Source: Dysgonomonas hofstadii
GTDB taxonomy: Bacteria > Bacteroidota > Bacteroidia > Bacteroidales > Dysgonomonadaceae
NCBI RefSeq assembly: GCF_014196915.1
Contig: NZ_JACIEP010000006.1
Location: 186,001-250,000, forward strand
DNA length: 64,000 nucleotides
Direction: 5' to 3'
The position numbers were made by a program, and so were the translations under genes. Shown here piece after piece: positions 15,983 through 25,776 of the stretch. Each line of letters starts with the position of its first letter. Position 1 is the first letter of the stretch. The notes under the pieces are model-generated. The model had not been told where the DNA came from, searched no databases, and was given only the letters and a program-made list of their open reading frames with translations.

Positions 15983-18160
15983 ATGACAAAGTTACGTTTC
16001 AAAGCAGTAGCACTGGCCTCGGAAAGGAAACCTATCAACGTAGTAAAACCTAAAGGCAAGACATCGGAGTATTACGGTGAAAAAGTTTTCAACCGTAAAG
16101 CAATGACAAAATACTTGTCAAAAGAAACTTTTGACGCATTACATAATGCCATCGACAGAGGTGAGCCTGTAAATCGCAACCTGGCCGAACACGTAGCTGC
16201 CGGCATGCGCATGTGGGCTTTGGAAAACGGAGCGACACACTACACCCACTGGTTTCATCCTCTGACAGACGGTACTGCCGAAAAGCACGATGCGTTTGTT
16301 GAGCATGACGGACAGGGGGGTATGATCGAAGAGTTTGAAGGGAAATTATTGGCACAACAGGAACCTGATGCTTCCAGTTTCCCATCGGGCGGCCTTCGCA
16401 ATACATTCGAGGCCCGTGGATATTCGGCATGGGATCCGTCTTCCCCTGCATTTATTGTTGGAGATACATTATGCGTACCTACAATATTTATTTCGTACAC
16501 CGGCGAAGCTCTCGACTATAAAACGCCTTTATTAAAAGCTTTATATGCAGTAAATAAGGCTGCCACCGATGTTGCGCAATATTTCAACAAAGACGTGACA
16601 AGAATACAAGCAAACTTAGGATGGGAACAGGAATATTTCCTTGTTGACGAAGATTTGTTCATGGCTCGTCCCGACTTAGCTTTGACCGGAAGAACGCTGA
16701 TGAGTCACGAAAGTGCAAAGAATCAACAGCTGGAAGACCACTATTTTGGTGCTATCCCTGTACGTGTACAGAAATTCATGGAAGAACTGGAATATGAATC
16801 TTATTCCCTTGGCATTCCTGTAAAGACCCGTCACAATGAAGTTGCACCAAATCAGTTCGAGCTGGCTCCTATATATGAAGAATGTAACCTTGCCGTAGAC
16901 CACAACCTATTGGTTATGTCGGTAATGGACAAGGTCGCACGCAAGCATTCTTTCCGTGTACTGTTCCACGAAAAACCATTCAAGGGAATCAACGGATCAG
17001 GCAAACACAACAACTGGTCACTGACTACCAATACAGGTATCAACCTGCTTTCTCCAGGCAAGGACAAAGTAGCTAACCTACGCTTTATTACATTTGTTGT
17101 AAATATTCTGGCAGCTGTTCACAAAAACAATGCTTTACTCAAAGCGTCTATTTCTTCAGCGACCAACGCACATCGTTTGGGTGCGAACGAAGCGCCCCCG
17201 GCAATCATCTCTGTATTCCTGGGAACACAGGTAAGTGATATTCTCGATAAATTTGAAAAAAGCTCGGTAAAAGATGCAATTGTTGTAGACAGCAGAAAAC
17301 AGATTAGCCTGGGCGTAGGACAAATTCCTGAAATCCTGCTCGACAATACAGACCGTAACCGCACATCTCCATTTGCGTTTACCGGAAACCGTTTCGAATT
17401 TCGTGCGGTAGGTTCTTCTGCCAACTGTGCATCTGCTATGACTGCATTGAACGCTTCAGTAGCAGAACAATTGAAAGCATTCAAACTGGAAGTAGATATG
17501 CTGATCGAAAAAGGAAAATCTAAAGACGAAGCCCTTTACGAAGTTCTGAAAAAATATATCAAAGAATCACGTCCTATCCGTTTCAACGGTAACGGTTACA
17601 GCGACGAATGGAAAGCTGAAGCTAAAAAACGCAAACTGGATTGTGAAACCAGTGTTCCTGTGATTTACGACGCTTACACTTCAAAACAAAGCATCAAAAC
17701 ATTCGAAGGTATACTTTCTGAGATTGAGCTTCATGCCCGCAATGAGGTGAAATGGGAGACATACACCAAAAAGATACAGATAGAATCGCGCGTGTTAGGT
17801 GATCTGGCTTTGAACCATATCATTCCGGTAGCAATCTCATATCAGTCTATTCTGTTAACCAACGTATCGAAACTGAAAGAAATTTCAGACGATTATAAAA
17901 CATTAGGAGCAGAACAGTTACGCCTGATAGAAAAAGTTTCTACCCACGTAAATGCGATCAATGCCAAAGTGCACGAAATGATCGATGCCCGTAAAATAGC
18001 AAACAACATAGAAAGCGAACGGGAAAAAGCAGTTGCATATCACGACACTGTAGCGCCTCATCTGGATGAGATCCGCTATCATGTAGACAAACTGGAACTG
18101 ATCGTAGACAATGAAATGTGGCCACTGGCTAAATACAGGGAATTACTATTCATCCGATAA
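15983..18160 (+). CDS. glnN: Type III glutamine synthetase
   Basis: 725-residue GSIII enzyme that makes glutamine from glutamate, ammonia and ATP. Type III enzymes (about 700-730 residues, hexamers stacked into a dodecamer) are the common form in Bacteroidetes and cyanobacteria. Signs are the N-terminal FNRKAMTKYLSKETF, THYTHWFHPLTDGTAEKHD, the NLGWEQEYFLVD and RHNEVAPNQFELAP active-site segments, NGSGKHNNWSL and RNRTSPFAFTGNRFEFRAVG. No adenylylation site of the type I kind is expected. It follows dapL by 32 bases and ends in a strong terminator, so dapF-dapL-glnN is likely one transcript. Confidence 0.97.
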   Translation: MTKLRFKAVALASERKPINVVKPKGKTSEYYGEKVFNRKAMTKYLSKETFDALHNAIDRGEPVNRNLAEHVAAGMRMWALENGATHYTHWFHPLTDGTAEKHDAFVEHDGQGGMIEEFEGKLLAQQEPDASSFPSGGLRNTFEARGYSAWDPSSPAFIVGDTLCVPTIFISYTGEALDYKTPLLKALYAVNKAATDVAQYFNKDVTRIQANLGWEQEYFLVDEDLFMARPDLALTGRTLMSHESAKNQQLEDHYFGAIPVRVQKFMEELEYESYSLGIPVKTRHNEVAPNQFELAPIYEECNLAVDHNLLVMSVMDKVARKHSFRVLFHEKPFKGINGSGKHNNWSLTTNTGINLLSPGKDKVANLRFITFVVNILAAVHKNNALLKASISSATNAHRLGANEAPPAIISVFLGTQVSDILDKFEKSSVKDAIVVDSRKQISLGVGQIPEILLDNTDRNRTSPFAFTGNRFEFRAVGSSANCASAMTALNASVAEQLKAFKLEVDMLIEKGKSKDEALYEVLKKYIKESRPIRFNGNGYSDEWKAEAKKRKLDCETSVPVIYDAYTSKQSIKTFEGILSEIELHARNEVKWETYTKKIQIESRVLGDLALNHIIPVAISYQSILLTNVSKLKEISDDYKTLGAEQLRLIEKVSTHVNAINAKVHEMIDARKIANNIESEREKAVAYHDTVAPHLDEIRYHVDKLELIVDNEMWPLAKYRELLFIR

Positions 18161-18172
18161 AAGAAAAATATG

Positions 18173-18212
18173 AAAAGAGCCTGAAATACCAATATTTCAG
18201 GCTCTTTTATTT
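18173..18212 (+). terminator. Terminator of glnN
   Basis: Sixteen-base perfect stem AAAAGAGCCTGAAATA / TATTTCAGGCTCTTTT with loop CCAA. Confidence 0.9.
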
Positions 18213-18224
18213 CATATAATATAC

Positions 18225-18232
18225 TATCTTTG
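18225..18232 (+). promoter_or_regulatory. Promoter -7 box of the 18263 gene
   Basis: TATCTTTG, an exact TAnnTTTG match, 30 bases before the ATG. Confidence 0.65.
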
Positions 18233-18262
18233 TTGGCCTAACACGGATCTAACTATACCACG

Positions 18263-19366
18263 ATGAAAACAAAATTGGCACTACTCATTCTTCTAGTACT
18301 ATCCTGTAATTATTTATTTAGTCAGTCTGGTTTTAAACAAGGCTATATAGTAAAGCTATCCGGAGATACTGTCTATGGAGAAATAACCCTTATGGGAGAT
18401 AAAACGATGAACAAGGAATGTGTTTTCAGGCAAAAAGACACGGCTCAGATATACTACCCGGGCGAAATAAAAGCATATTGTATCATTAACAATAAACTTT
18501 TTGTATCAAGAAATATGAACGGAAAAGATGTTTTTCTCGAATATCTGATTCATGGAATACTAAACGTTTACTATCTGCGTGATGATACCGGAGAACACTA
18601 CTATGTAGAGAAAGATGGCTTAGGTATGGAAGAATTAATATATTCCGAAAAATATGTCAAAAAAGGTGATGGAACAGAATATCTGGAAAAATCGAATGAT
18701 CATATCCGTATATTAAATAAGTACACATCTGATGTCCCTGATATGGTGAAATTTCAAAAAGAAATAAAAAAAATCATAAGACCCGGACATGGCAACCTGA
18801 TAAAAATTGCAAAGAAATACCATGAAGAGGTCTGTCCTGACGATGCCTGTACTATATTCAGACAGAAATCAAAAGTAAGGATAGACCTCGAACTCTTAGG
18901 AGGTGCCGCAAATTATAAAAGTCTCATATTTGACAACGAACAACCTTTTGGTGGCACAAATTTTATGACAGGATTATACGCCTACATCTGGTTACAAAGA
19001 GAGTCGGACTCTTTCTTTTTCAAAACCGGAGTAGCTCTATCTCCTCAGAAAGAATGGGACTGGAACAATGTACAATCCGATTTAAATTATACATATGCAA
19101 GAGAAGGTAAAAATAAGTTGTATCACAAAATACCCTTCTTTATGGAATACATGTACAGTAAATATAATATACAGCCCAGAATAGGCCTTGGCCTGAACCT
19201 CCATCAATTTAAATATACTGCTATCGGATCTAATGTTGGAGTCAATATAAAATTGTACGAAAAGATATACTTGTCCCTGAATTATGAAATAGACTGGACA
19301 ATCAGATCTTTTCCGAATAAGCTTTGCACACAATCTTTTTATGGAGGAATACGATACTCTTTATAA
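18263..19366 (+). CDS. Hypothetical exported protein, outer-membrane beta-barrel-like C-terminus
   Basis: 367-residue protein with a signal peptide (MKTKLALLILLVLSCNYLFSQ, cleavage near residue 20). The mature N-terminal part opens GYIVKLSGDTVYGEITLMGD, a motif seen in many uncharacterised Bacteroidetes surface proteins. A central lysine-rich, CPDDAC-containing segment follows. From about residue 205 alternating hydrophobic and polar strands (RIDLELLGGAAN, FMTGLYAYIWLQ, YGGIRYSL at the end) suggest a small outer-membrane beta-barrel. Function unknown. It has its own promoter and terminator between glnN and gltB, so it is not part of either nitrogen operon. Confidence 0.75.
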   Translation: MKTKLALLILLVLSCNYLFSQSGFKQGYIVKLSGDTVYGEITLMGDKTMNKECVFRQKDTAQIYYPGEIKAYCIINNKLFVSRNMNGKDVFLEYLIHGILNVYYLRDDTGEHYYVEKDGLGMEELIYSEKYVKKGDGTEYLEKSNDHIRILNKYTSDVPDMVKFQKEIKKIIRPGHGNLIKIAKKYHEEVCPDDACTIFRQKSKVRIDLELLGGAANYKSLIFDNEQPFGGTNFMTGLYAYIWLQRESDSFFFKTGVALSPQKEWDWNNVQSDLNYTYAREGKNKLYHKIPFFMEYMYSKYNIQPRIGLGLNLHQFKYTAIGSNVGVNIKLYEKIYLSLNYEIDWTIRSFPNKLCTQSFYGGIRYSL

Positions 19367-19388
19367 TTAAATATATAATATAAATATT

Positions 19389-19424
19389 AAAAGAGTCACG
19401 CTTAAATATAAGTGTGACTCTTTT
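19389..19424 (+). terminator. Terminator of the 18263 gene
   Basis: AAAAGAGTCACGCTTA / TAAGTGTGACTCTTTT stem with loop AATA. Confidence 0.9.
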
Positions 19425-19436
19425 CGTTTTTGATAA

Positions 19437-19508
19437 AATCTTTTTGTAATATAAAACGAAAAAATATTACATTTTAATTAAAAATGCATATTTTATCAAT
19501 CAAAAAGA
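19437..19508. promoter_or_regulatory. Candidate operator upstream of gltB
   Basis: AATCTTTTTG (19437-19446) and ATCAAAAAGA (19499-19508) form an inverted pair, centres about 62 bp apart. Each lies beside a TTGATAAAA or TTTTATCAA half-site. The right box is just upstream of the gltB promoter. It shares its word with the dapF upstream region. Confidence 0.4.
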
Positions 19509-19530
19509 ATTTATTAACAAATATATTTTG

Positions 19531-19538
19531 TACTTTTG
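19531..19538 (+). promoter_or_regulatory. Promoter -7 box of gltBD
   Basis: TACTTTTG fits TAnnTTTG, about 60 bases before the gltB ATG. Confidence 0.6.
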
Positions 19539-19598
19539 TCAAATATTACATTGGAATAATTTCCAATTTCTCATTCAATCATATATTCAACTATTACT

Positions 19599-22500
19599 AT
19601 GCAAGATTTAAAATCAGCAATTCAGCACGGATTATATGATCCAGCCTACGAACACGACGCTTGTGGAGTAGGAATGGTATTGCATATGAAAGGTGCTAAA
19701 TCGCATGCTATCGTAGAGAACGGACTTCGAGTCCTGGAGAACATGACACACCGGGGAGCCGAAAACGCAGATAACAAAAGCGGAGACGGCGCAGGTATCA
19801 TGCTGCAAATTCCCCACGAATTTATTCTGTTACAGGGAGTCCCTGTTCCGGAAAAAGGGCATTATGGGACAGGATTGGTCTTTTTACCAAAAGGCAAAGC
19901 TGAACTCGAATCGTGCATGATCACCCTGACCCAGCACATTGAAAAAGAGGGGCTGAAACTTCTGGCTGTTCGCGATGTACCTGTCAATAGTGAAATATTA
20001 GGTGAAATGGCACTATGCAATGAGCCACATATCAAACAGATATTTATCGTCGGTGAAGAAGGCATGTCTCAGGACGAACTGGAACACCGTCTCTATATTC
20101 TTCGAAAAAAAATAGAGAAAGAGATATTTAACTCTAAAACATTCTCGATGGCGACAAAACGTTCTTTTTATGTTGTCAGCCTGTCCACCAAGCGTATTAT
20201 ATACAAAGGGATGTTGTCTTCCGAACAGTTGAGACATTATTACCCCGACCTGCTGAATCCGCATCTGACAAGCGCCATCGCCCTTGTACACTCCCGATTC
20301 AGCACCAATACATTCCCCACCTGGGATCTGGCACATCCGTTCCGCATGGTGGCGCATAATGGAGAGATTAATACGATAAAAGGAAACCGCTTATGGATGG
20401 AAGCCCGGGAAAGCGTTCTGAAATCCGAATTACTAGGTAATATCAATGATATATGGCCTGTAGTTCAACCGCATATGAGCGACAGTGCATCGTTTGACAA
20501 TGTACTGGAATTCCTCGTCATGTCGGGCAAATCGCTTCCTCATGCCATGGCAATGATGGTTCCGGAATCGTGGAACGATAAAAACCCTATTTCAACCGAA
20601 CTGAAAGCATTTTACGAATACCATAGTTTATTTATGGAGCCATGGGATGGTCCTGCCACTCTGCTCTTTTCCGACGGGCGGTATGCAGGTGGGCTGCTAG
20701 ACCGCAACGGGCTACGCCCTGCCCGTTACCTGATGACAAAGAATGATGTAATGGTAGTAGCATCCGAAATGGGAGTTTTGCCATTCGAGCCATCCGAAAT
20801 CAAAGAAAAAGGGCGTCTGCGTCCGGGCAAAATGCTGATGGTAGACACTGAAACCGGCACTATACAATACGATGCAGAACTGAAAGAGAATCTTGCAAAA
20901 GCTTATCCTTATCGTGAATGGCTATCCAAGAACCGTATCTCGCTGGATGATATATCATCTGGCCGGACACCAAAATACAGTGTGGATAATTATACCAAAT
21001 TGCTAAAAGTTTTCGGATTTTACAAGGAAGACATCGAAAAGATCATTATTCCGATGGCCGCAGAGGGAAAAGAGCCGACAGCATCTATGGGGAATGATAC
21101 GCCTATTGCCGTACTATCGAATAAGCCGCAGCGTTTATTTACTTATTTCCGTCAATTATTTGCACAGGTAACAAATCCTCCTATCGACCCGATACGTGAA
21201 GAATTGGTCATGTCATTAGCCGGATACATAGGCTCACTACATAAAAACATATTGGAGCCAATGCCCGAACATACAAAGATGGTAGGTTTATCTAATCCGT
21301 TTTTATCTAACCGTGAACTGGATTTACTTATCCACCTGCAATACAAAGGCTTCAAATGTGAGGTACTGCCTATGCTCTTTGACCCTAAACAAGGGGGTAC
21401 CGGACTTGAAAAGGCAATAGACACGCTATGTAAACAAGCCGAAAAGGCGGTAGACAACGGCAATAATTATATTATACTGAGCGACAGGGGAATTGATCCC
21501 GATCATGCGGCAATTCCTTCATTACTGGCTGTTTCTGCTGTCCATCATTACCTGATAGAACGCCGTAAACGCATGCAGATAGATATTGTGGTAGAATCTG
21601 CCGAGCCACGCGAAGTAATGCATTTCGCTTTGCTGTTCGGATATGGAGCGAATGCCGTGAATCCATATCTGGCATTAGCTGTAATCGAAGACCTTGTTAA
21701 GAAAGGCGATATACAGCTCGACTTCTACACAGCAATGAAGAACTATGTGAAATCCGTCAACAAAGGTTTACTCAAAACCATGTCGAAGATGGGGATTTCC
21801 ACTCTCAGAAGCTATATCGGAGCACAGATATTCGAAGCCATCGGTATCAGCAGTCCTGTTATTGAGAAATACTTTAAAGGCACAACCTCAAAAATCGAAG
21901 GTATTGACCTGAATGATATTGCAAGCGATACACTGGAAGCTTTTTATGAAGCTTTTGAAGATGACTTTGTTGATCCGTCCCTGATCAATCAGGGAATATA
22001 CGCCTGGAGGCGTAACGGAGAATACCACGCATGGAATCCCGAAACGATCTCTAAATTGCAAATGGCAACCCGTCTGGGTAGTTATAAAAAATTCAGAGAA
22101 TACACAGAAAGTATTAACAAAAAGCCTGAAAAGATATTCCTGCGCGACTTCTTAGACTTCGATCCGGCTAAGAAGCCGATCGATATATCGGAGGTAGAAT
22201 CCGTCTCAGCCATCACTAAACGTTTTGTGACAGGTGCCATGTCATTTGGTTCTATCAGCCGTGAAGCACATGAAGCAATGGCTGTAGCTATGAATGCGAT
22301 AGGAGGTAAAAGCAATACCGGAGAAGGGGGTGAACTTCCCGAACGATTTGCGACGAATGCCCGTTCTGCAATCAAACAGGTAGCATCAGGACGCTTCGGG
22401 GTTACCACTGAATATCTTATCAATGCTGATGAAATACAAATAAAAATAGCACAGGGAGCAAAACCCGGTGAAGGAGGACAGCTTCCCGGATTTAAAGTGG

Positions 22501-24116
22501 ATAAGGTCATAGCAAAGACAAGGCATTCCATTCCGGGAATCTCACTTATCTCCCCTCCCCCACATCATGACATTTACTCCATAGAAGACCTGGCGCAGTT
22601 GATTTTCGACCTAAAGAGTGTAAATCCAATAGCACAGATCAGTGTAAAACTGGTATCGGAAAGCGGTGTAGGTACAGTTGCCGCCGGAGTAGCTAAAGCG
22701 AAAGCCGACCGTATCATAATCAGTGGTTGCGAAGGCGGAACAGGCGCAAGTCCTGCCAGTTCGATCAAACACGCCGGACTTCCGTTAGAGATAGGTTTAG
22801 CCGAAGTGCAACAAACATTGGTATTGAACGGACTGCGTGGACAAGTCTATCTGCAATCGGACGGGCAGCTGAAGACAGGTCATGATATTATCGTCGCTAC
22901 TATGCTGGGAGCCGAAGAGTATGGATTTGCTACCAGCGCACTTATTGTACTGGGCTGTATCATGATGCGCAAATGCCACCTGAATACTTGCCCCGTGGGA
23001 GTAGCTACTCAAAATGAAGAGTTGAGGAAGAAATTTATCGGACGAAGCGAATACCTGGTTAACTATTTCAACTTCCTCGCAGCAGAAGTACGGGAATACC
23101 TGGCAATGCTGGGTGTAAAATCACTGGATGAAATAGTAGGACGTACCGATCTGTTGAAATATGTAAAAAGCGATATCAATAAGAAAGTCGAAAAACTCGA
23201 TCTGTCACGCCTGCTCTATTTTCCTACAGAGGCTAAAGAAAACGCAATACACCATATAAAAAACCAGGAACATAAACTGGACGATGTATTAGACAGAAAA
23301 CTGATCACGACATCGCGCATGGCTATCGATAAAACCATGCCTATCGAAATATCGCATGTGATAAGGAATACCGACCGTACTGTCGGGGCTATGCTTTCGG
23401 GCGAAATAGCTAAGAAATATGGAAATACAGGCCTTCCTACTGACACGATAAAATGTACATTCCAGGGATCGGCCGGGCAAAGCTTCGGAGCTTTTCTTGC
23501 TCACGGAGTAACTTTCCGGCTCGAAGGAGATACGAACGATTATGCAGGGAAGGGCTTGTCGGGAGGTAAGATCATCATTGTGCCTCCTACTGTATCAAGT
23601 TTCAGGCCAGAAGAAAATATCATTGCAGGTAATACTCTCTTGTATGGTGCTACTTCGGGTGAAATATACATAAACGGGCGAGTAGGCGAACGCTTTTGTG
23701 TGCGTAATAGCGGCGCAACTGCCATAGTGGAAGGTGCAGGCGATCACTGTTGTGAATACATGACAGGCGGGCGGACTGTGGTTCTGGGCGCAACCGGACG
23801 CAATTTTGCAGCCGGTATGAGTGGCGGTGTTGCCTATGTATACAATATAAATGAAGATTTCGATTACTATTGTAACATGCAAATGGTGGAATTATCCCTG
23901 ATAGAAGACACGTATGACAGCCGTGAACTTCGCCAACTGATAACGAATCATTATGTATACACTAACAGCCCTCTGGCAAAACACATTCTCGACCATTGGA
24001 ATACCGAAGTAGAAAGATTCATGAAAGTTACACCGATTGAATATAAAAAGGTATTGCAGGATGAAAAACTGGAAGCTATAAAGAAAAAGATAGCGCAGGT
24101 AGAATTTGATTATTAA
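19599..24116 (+). CDS. gltB: Glutamate synthase (NADPH-type GOGAT), large subunit
   Basis: 1505-residue iron-sulfur flavoprotein that hydrolyses glutamine and transfers the ammonia to 2-oxoglutarate. After a 21-residue propeptide the catalytic Cys22 (EHDACGVGMV) becomes the N-terminal nucleophile of the class II glutaminase domain. The central and FMN-binding domains follow (GAMSFGSISREAHEAMA, GEGGELPERF, KPGEGGQLPG). The 3Fe-4S ligands are Cys1120, Cys1126 and Cys1131 in CIMMRKCHLNTCPVG. The C-terminal beta-helix domain has the usual glycine-rich repeats. Full length. gltD follows 76 bases later. Paired with glnN upstream, it completes the GS-GOGAT cycle. Confidence 0.98.
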   Translation: MQDLKSAIQHGLYDPAYEHDACGVGMVLHMKGAKSHAIVENGLRVLENMTHRGAENADNKSGDGAGIMLQIPHEFILLQGVPVPEKGHYGTGLVFLPKGKAELESCMITLTQHIEKEGLKLLAVRDVPVNSEILGEMALCNEPHIKQIFIVGEEGMSQDELEHRLYILRKKIEKEIFNSKTFSMATKRSFYVVSLSTKRIIYKGMLSSEQLRHYYPDLLNPHLTSAIALVHSRFSTNTFPTWDLAHPFRMVAHNGEINTIKGNRLWMEARESVLKSELLGNINDIWPVVQPHMSDSASFDNVLEFLVMSGKSLPHAMAMMVPESWNDKNPISTELKAFYEYHSLFMEPWDGPATLLFSDGRYAGGLLDRNGLRPARYLMTKNDVMVVASEMGVLPFEPSEIKEKGRLRPGKMLMVDTETGTIQYDAELKENLAKAYPYREWLSKNRISLDDISSGRTPKYSVDNYTKLLKVFGFYKEDIEKIIIPMAAEGKEPTASMGNDTPIAVLSNKPQRLFTYFRQLFAQVTNPPIDPIREELVMSLAGYIGSLHKNILEPMPEHTKMVGLSNPFLSNRELDLLIHLQYKGFKCEVLPMLFDPKQGGTGLEKAIDTLCKQAEKAVDNGNNYIILSDRGIDPDHAAIPSLLAVSAVHHYLIERRKRMQIDIVVESAEPREVMHFALLFGYGANAVNPYLALAVIEDLVKKGDIQLDFYTAMKNYVKSVNKGLLKTMSKMGISTLRSYIGAQIFEAIGISSPVIEKYFKGTTSKIEGIDLNDIASDTLEAFYEAFEDDFVDPSLINQGIYAWRRNGEYHAWNPETISKLQMATRLGSYKKFREYTESINKKPEKIFLRDFLDFDPAKKPIDISEVESVSAITKRFVTGAMSFGSISREAHEAMAVAMNAIGGKSNTGEGGELPERFATNARSAIKQVASGRFGVTTEYLINADEIQIKIAQGAKPGEGGQLPGFKVDKVIAKTRHSIPGISLISPPPHHDIYSIEDLAQLIFDLKSVNPIAQISVKLVSESGVGTVAAGVAKAKADRIIISGCEGGTGASPASSIKHAGLPLEIGLAEVQQTLVLNGLRGQVYLQSDGQLKTGHDIIVATMLGAEEYGFATSALIVLGCIMMRKCHLNTCPVGVATQNEELRKKFIGRSEYLVNYFNFLAAEVREYLAMLGVKSLDEIVGRTDLLKYVKSDINKKVEKLDLSRLLYFPTEAKENAIHHIKNQEHKLDDVLDRKLITTSRMAIDKTMPIEISHVIRNTDRTVGAMLSGEIAKKYGNTGLPTDTIKCTFQGSAGQSFGAFLAHGVTFRLEGDTNDYAGKGLSGGKIIIVPPTVSSFRPEENIIAGNTLLYGATSGEIYINGRVGERFCVRNSGATAIVEGAGDHCCEYMTGGRTVVLGATGRNFAAGMSGGVAYVYNINEDFDYYCNMQMVELSLIEDTYDSRELRQLITNHYVYTNSPLAKHILDHWNTEVERFMKVTPIEYKKVLQDEKLEAIKKKIAQVEFDY

Positions 24117-24118
24117 TT

Positions 24119-24168
24119 TGTCAATTAGCACATTAGCATATTCGAAAATATATTTGCTAATCTGCTAA
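24119..24168. repeat. AT-rich inverted repeat in the gltB-gltD spacer
   Basis: AATTAGCACATTAGCA and TGCTAATCTGCTAATT face each other around a short AT-rich loop. Similar TTAGCA words occur in the dapF-dapL spacer (about 14618-14695). No strong T tract, so a processing or stabilising hairpin is as likely as a terminator. Confidence 0.55.
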
Positions 24169-24192
24169 TTCCCAAATTTTCACATTAATAAC

Positions 24193-25617
24193 ATGGGAAA
24201 TCCAAAAGCATTTTTGACAGTAAAAAGAAAAGACGCGGGATATCGTCCTGTTCAGGAGCGCACTCTCGATTTCGGAGAAGTAGAACAGACACTGAACACT
24301 GAAGACAGACGTGAGCAGGCATCCCGTTGTATGGATTGCGGTGTTCCATTTTGTCACTGGGGATGCCCGTTAGGTAACAAAATGCCCGAATGGCAGGAAT
24401 ATATTTACAAAGGAAACTGGAAACTGGCAGCGGAAATACTGATGCAGACCAATGACTTCCCTGAATTCACAGGACGTATCTGTCCGGCCCCATGCGAAAA
24501 GTCATGTGTGCTCTCCATTCACCGCGCACCGGTAACCATTCGCGAAAATGAAGCGGCCACATTAGAACAGGCATTCAACGAGGGCTATATACAACCGAAA
24601 GTTCCGGCAAAACGTACAGGTAAAAGAGTAGCTGTAATTGGTTCCGGACCATCGGGTTTAGCTGTTGCAAATCAGTTGAACCAAAAGGGGCATGACGTCA
24701 CTGTATATGAAAAAAGTTCACATATAGGAGGGTTGCTCCGCTTTGGTATTCCTGATTTTAAGCTCAATAAAAACATTATCGACCGCCGCCTCAAATTAAT
24801 GGAAGCAGAGGGCGTTAAGTTTATTGTAAATACCGAAATAGGGAAAGACATTAAAGGAAAAGATATTCTTAAAGGATATGACGCTATATGTGTAGCCATT
24901 GGTTCACAGGTACCCCGCAATCTCCCTATCGAAGGACGCGAATTAAAAGGGGTTTACTATGCAATGGAATACCTTACTATGCAGAATAAGCTGATAGCAA
25001 AAGAAGAGGTTCCTGCGGATCAGATCATCGATGCAAAAGGTAAGAACGTGCTGGTTATCGGCGGCGGAGATACCGGTTCGGACTGCATCGGAACTGCCAA
25101 CCGCCAGGGTGCTGCTAATATACTGCAAATAGAAATTTTGCCTAAGCCTAAAAAACTGGAAGATATAGAAAATCCATGGCCTGCACCATTTCCTGTTGTA
25201 CTCAAAACATCCTCATCCCATCTTGAGGGTTGCGAACGCCGCTGGTCTCTCAATACAAAACGATTTATAGGAGAAGACGGTAAGCTAACCGCTGTTGAAC
25301 TTATAGAGGTGGCCTGGGAACAGGATGAATCGGGAAAGCATATAATGAAAGAGGTAGGAAAACCCGAAATATTGAAAATCGATTTCGTTTTTCTTGCACT
25401 TGGCTTTGTTCATCCGATTCAAGAAGGATTATTGCAGGAACTGGGAATAAAAACAGATGACATACGCCATAATGTAACTACAGACCAGAAACGGGCGACA
25501 AATATAACGAAAGTATTCGGCGCAGGCGACTGTGTCAGCGGGCAATCACTGGTGGTAACAAGCATAGCATCAGGGAGAAAAACGGCAGAACATATAGATG
25601 AATTTTTAAAACAGTAA
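24193..25617 (+). CDS. gltD: Glutamate synthase, small subunit
   Basis: 474-residue FAD and iron-sulfur protein that feeds electrons from NAD(P)H to GltB. The N-terminal cysteine clusters for two 4Fe-4S centres are CMDCGVPFCHWGCPLGN and CPAPCEKSC. The FAD fingerprint VAVIGSGPSGLAVANQL and the NAD(P)H fingerprint VLVIGGGDTGSDCIG follow, and the C-terminus has the FGAGDCVSGQSLVV FAD motif. Typical length and domain order. Cotranscribed with gltB. Confidence 0.97.
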   Translation: MGNPKAFLTVKRKDAGYRPVQERTLDFGEVEQTLNTEDRREQASRCMDCGVPFCHWGCPLGNKMPEWQEYIYKGNWKLAAEILMQTNDFPEFTGRICPAPCEKSCVLSIHRAPVTIRENEAATLEQAFNEGYIQPKVPAKRTGKRVAVIGSGPSGLAVANQLNQKGHDVTVYEKSSHIGGLLRFGIPDFKLNKNIIDRRLKLMEAEGVKFIVNTEIGKDIKGKDILKGYDAICVAIGSQVPRNLPIEGRELKGVYYAMEYLTMQNKLIAKEEVPADQIIDAKGKNVLVIGGGDTGSDCIGTANRQGAANILQIEILPKPKKLEDIENPWPAPFPVVLKTSSSHLEGCERRWSLNTKRFIGEDGKLTAVELIEVAWEQDESGKHIMKEVGKPEILKIDFVFLALGFVHPIQEGLLQELGIKTDDIRHNVTTDQKRATNITKVFGAGDCVSGQSLVVTSIASGRKTAEHIDEFLKQ

Positions 25618-25696
25618 TAGTTAAGTTTTAGTTAAAATTAGTTACCAATAATTTATAAGCAGAGAGCAGGGAATCTGAAGTTATGTAAATAAATCA

Positions 25697-25704
25697 TATC
25701 TTTG
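25697..25704 (+). promoter_or_regulatory. Promoter -7 box of the calycin-like lipoprotein gene
   Basis: TATCTTTG, exact TAnnTTTG, leaving a leader of about 70 bases. Confidence 0.6.
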
Positions 25705-25776
25705 TGCAGCTTTTGGTGAATTGAATGCATCAATATACCAACAGTAGTTAATTTAATGAATTAAAAAGAATCTATT

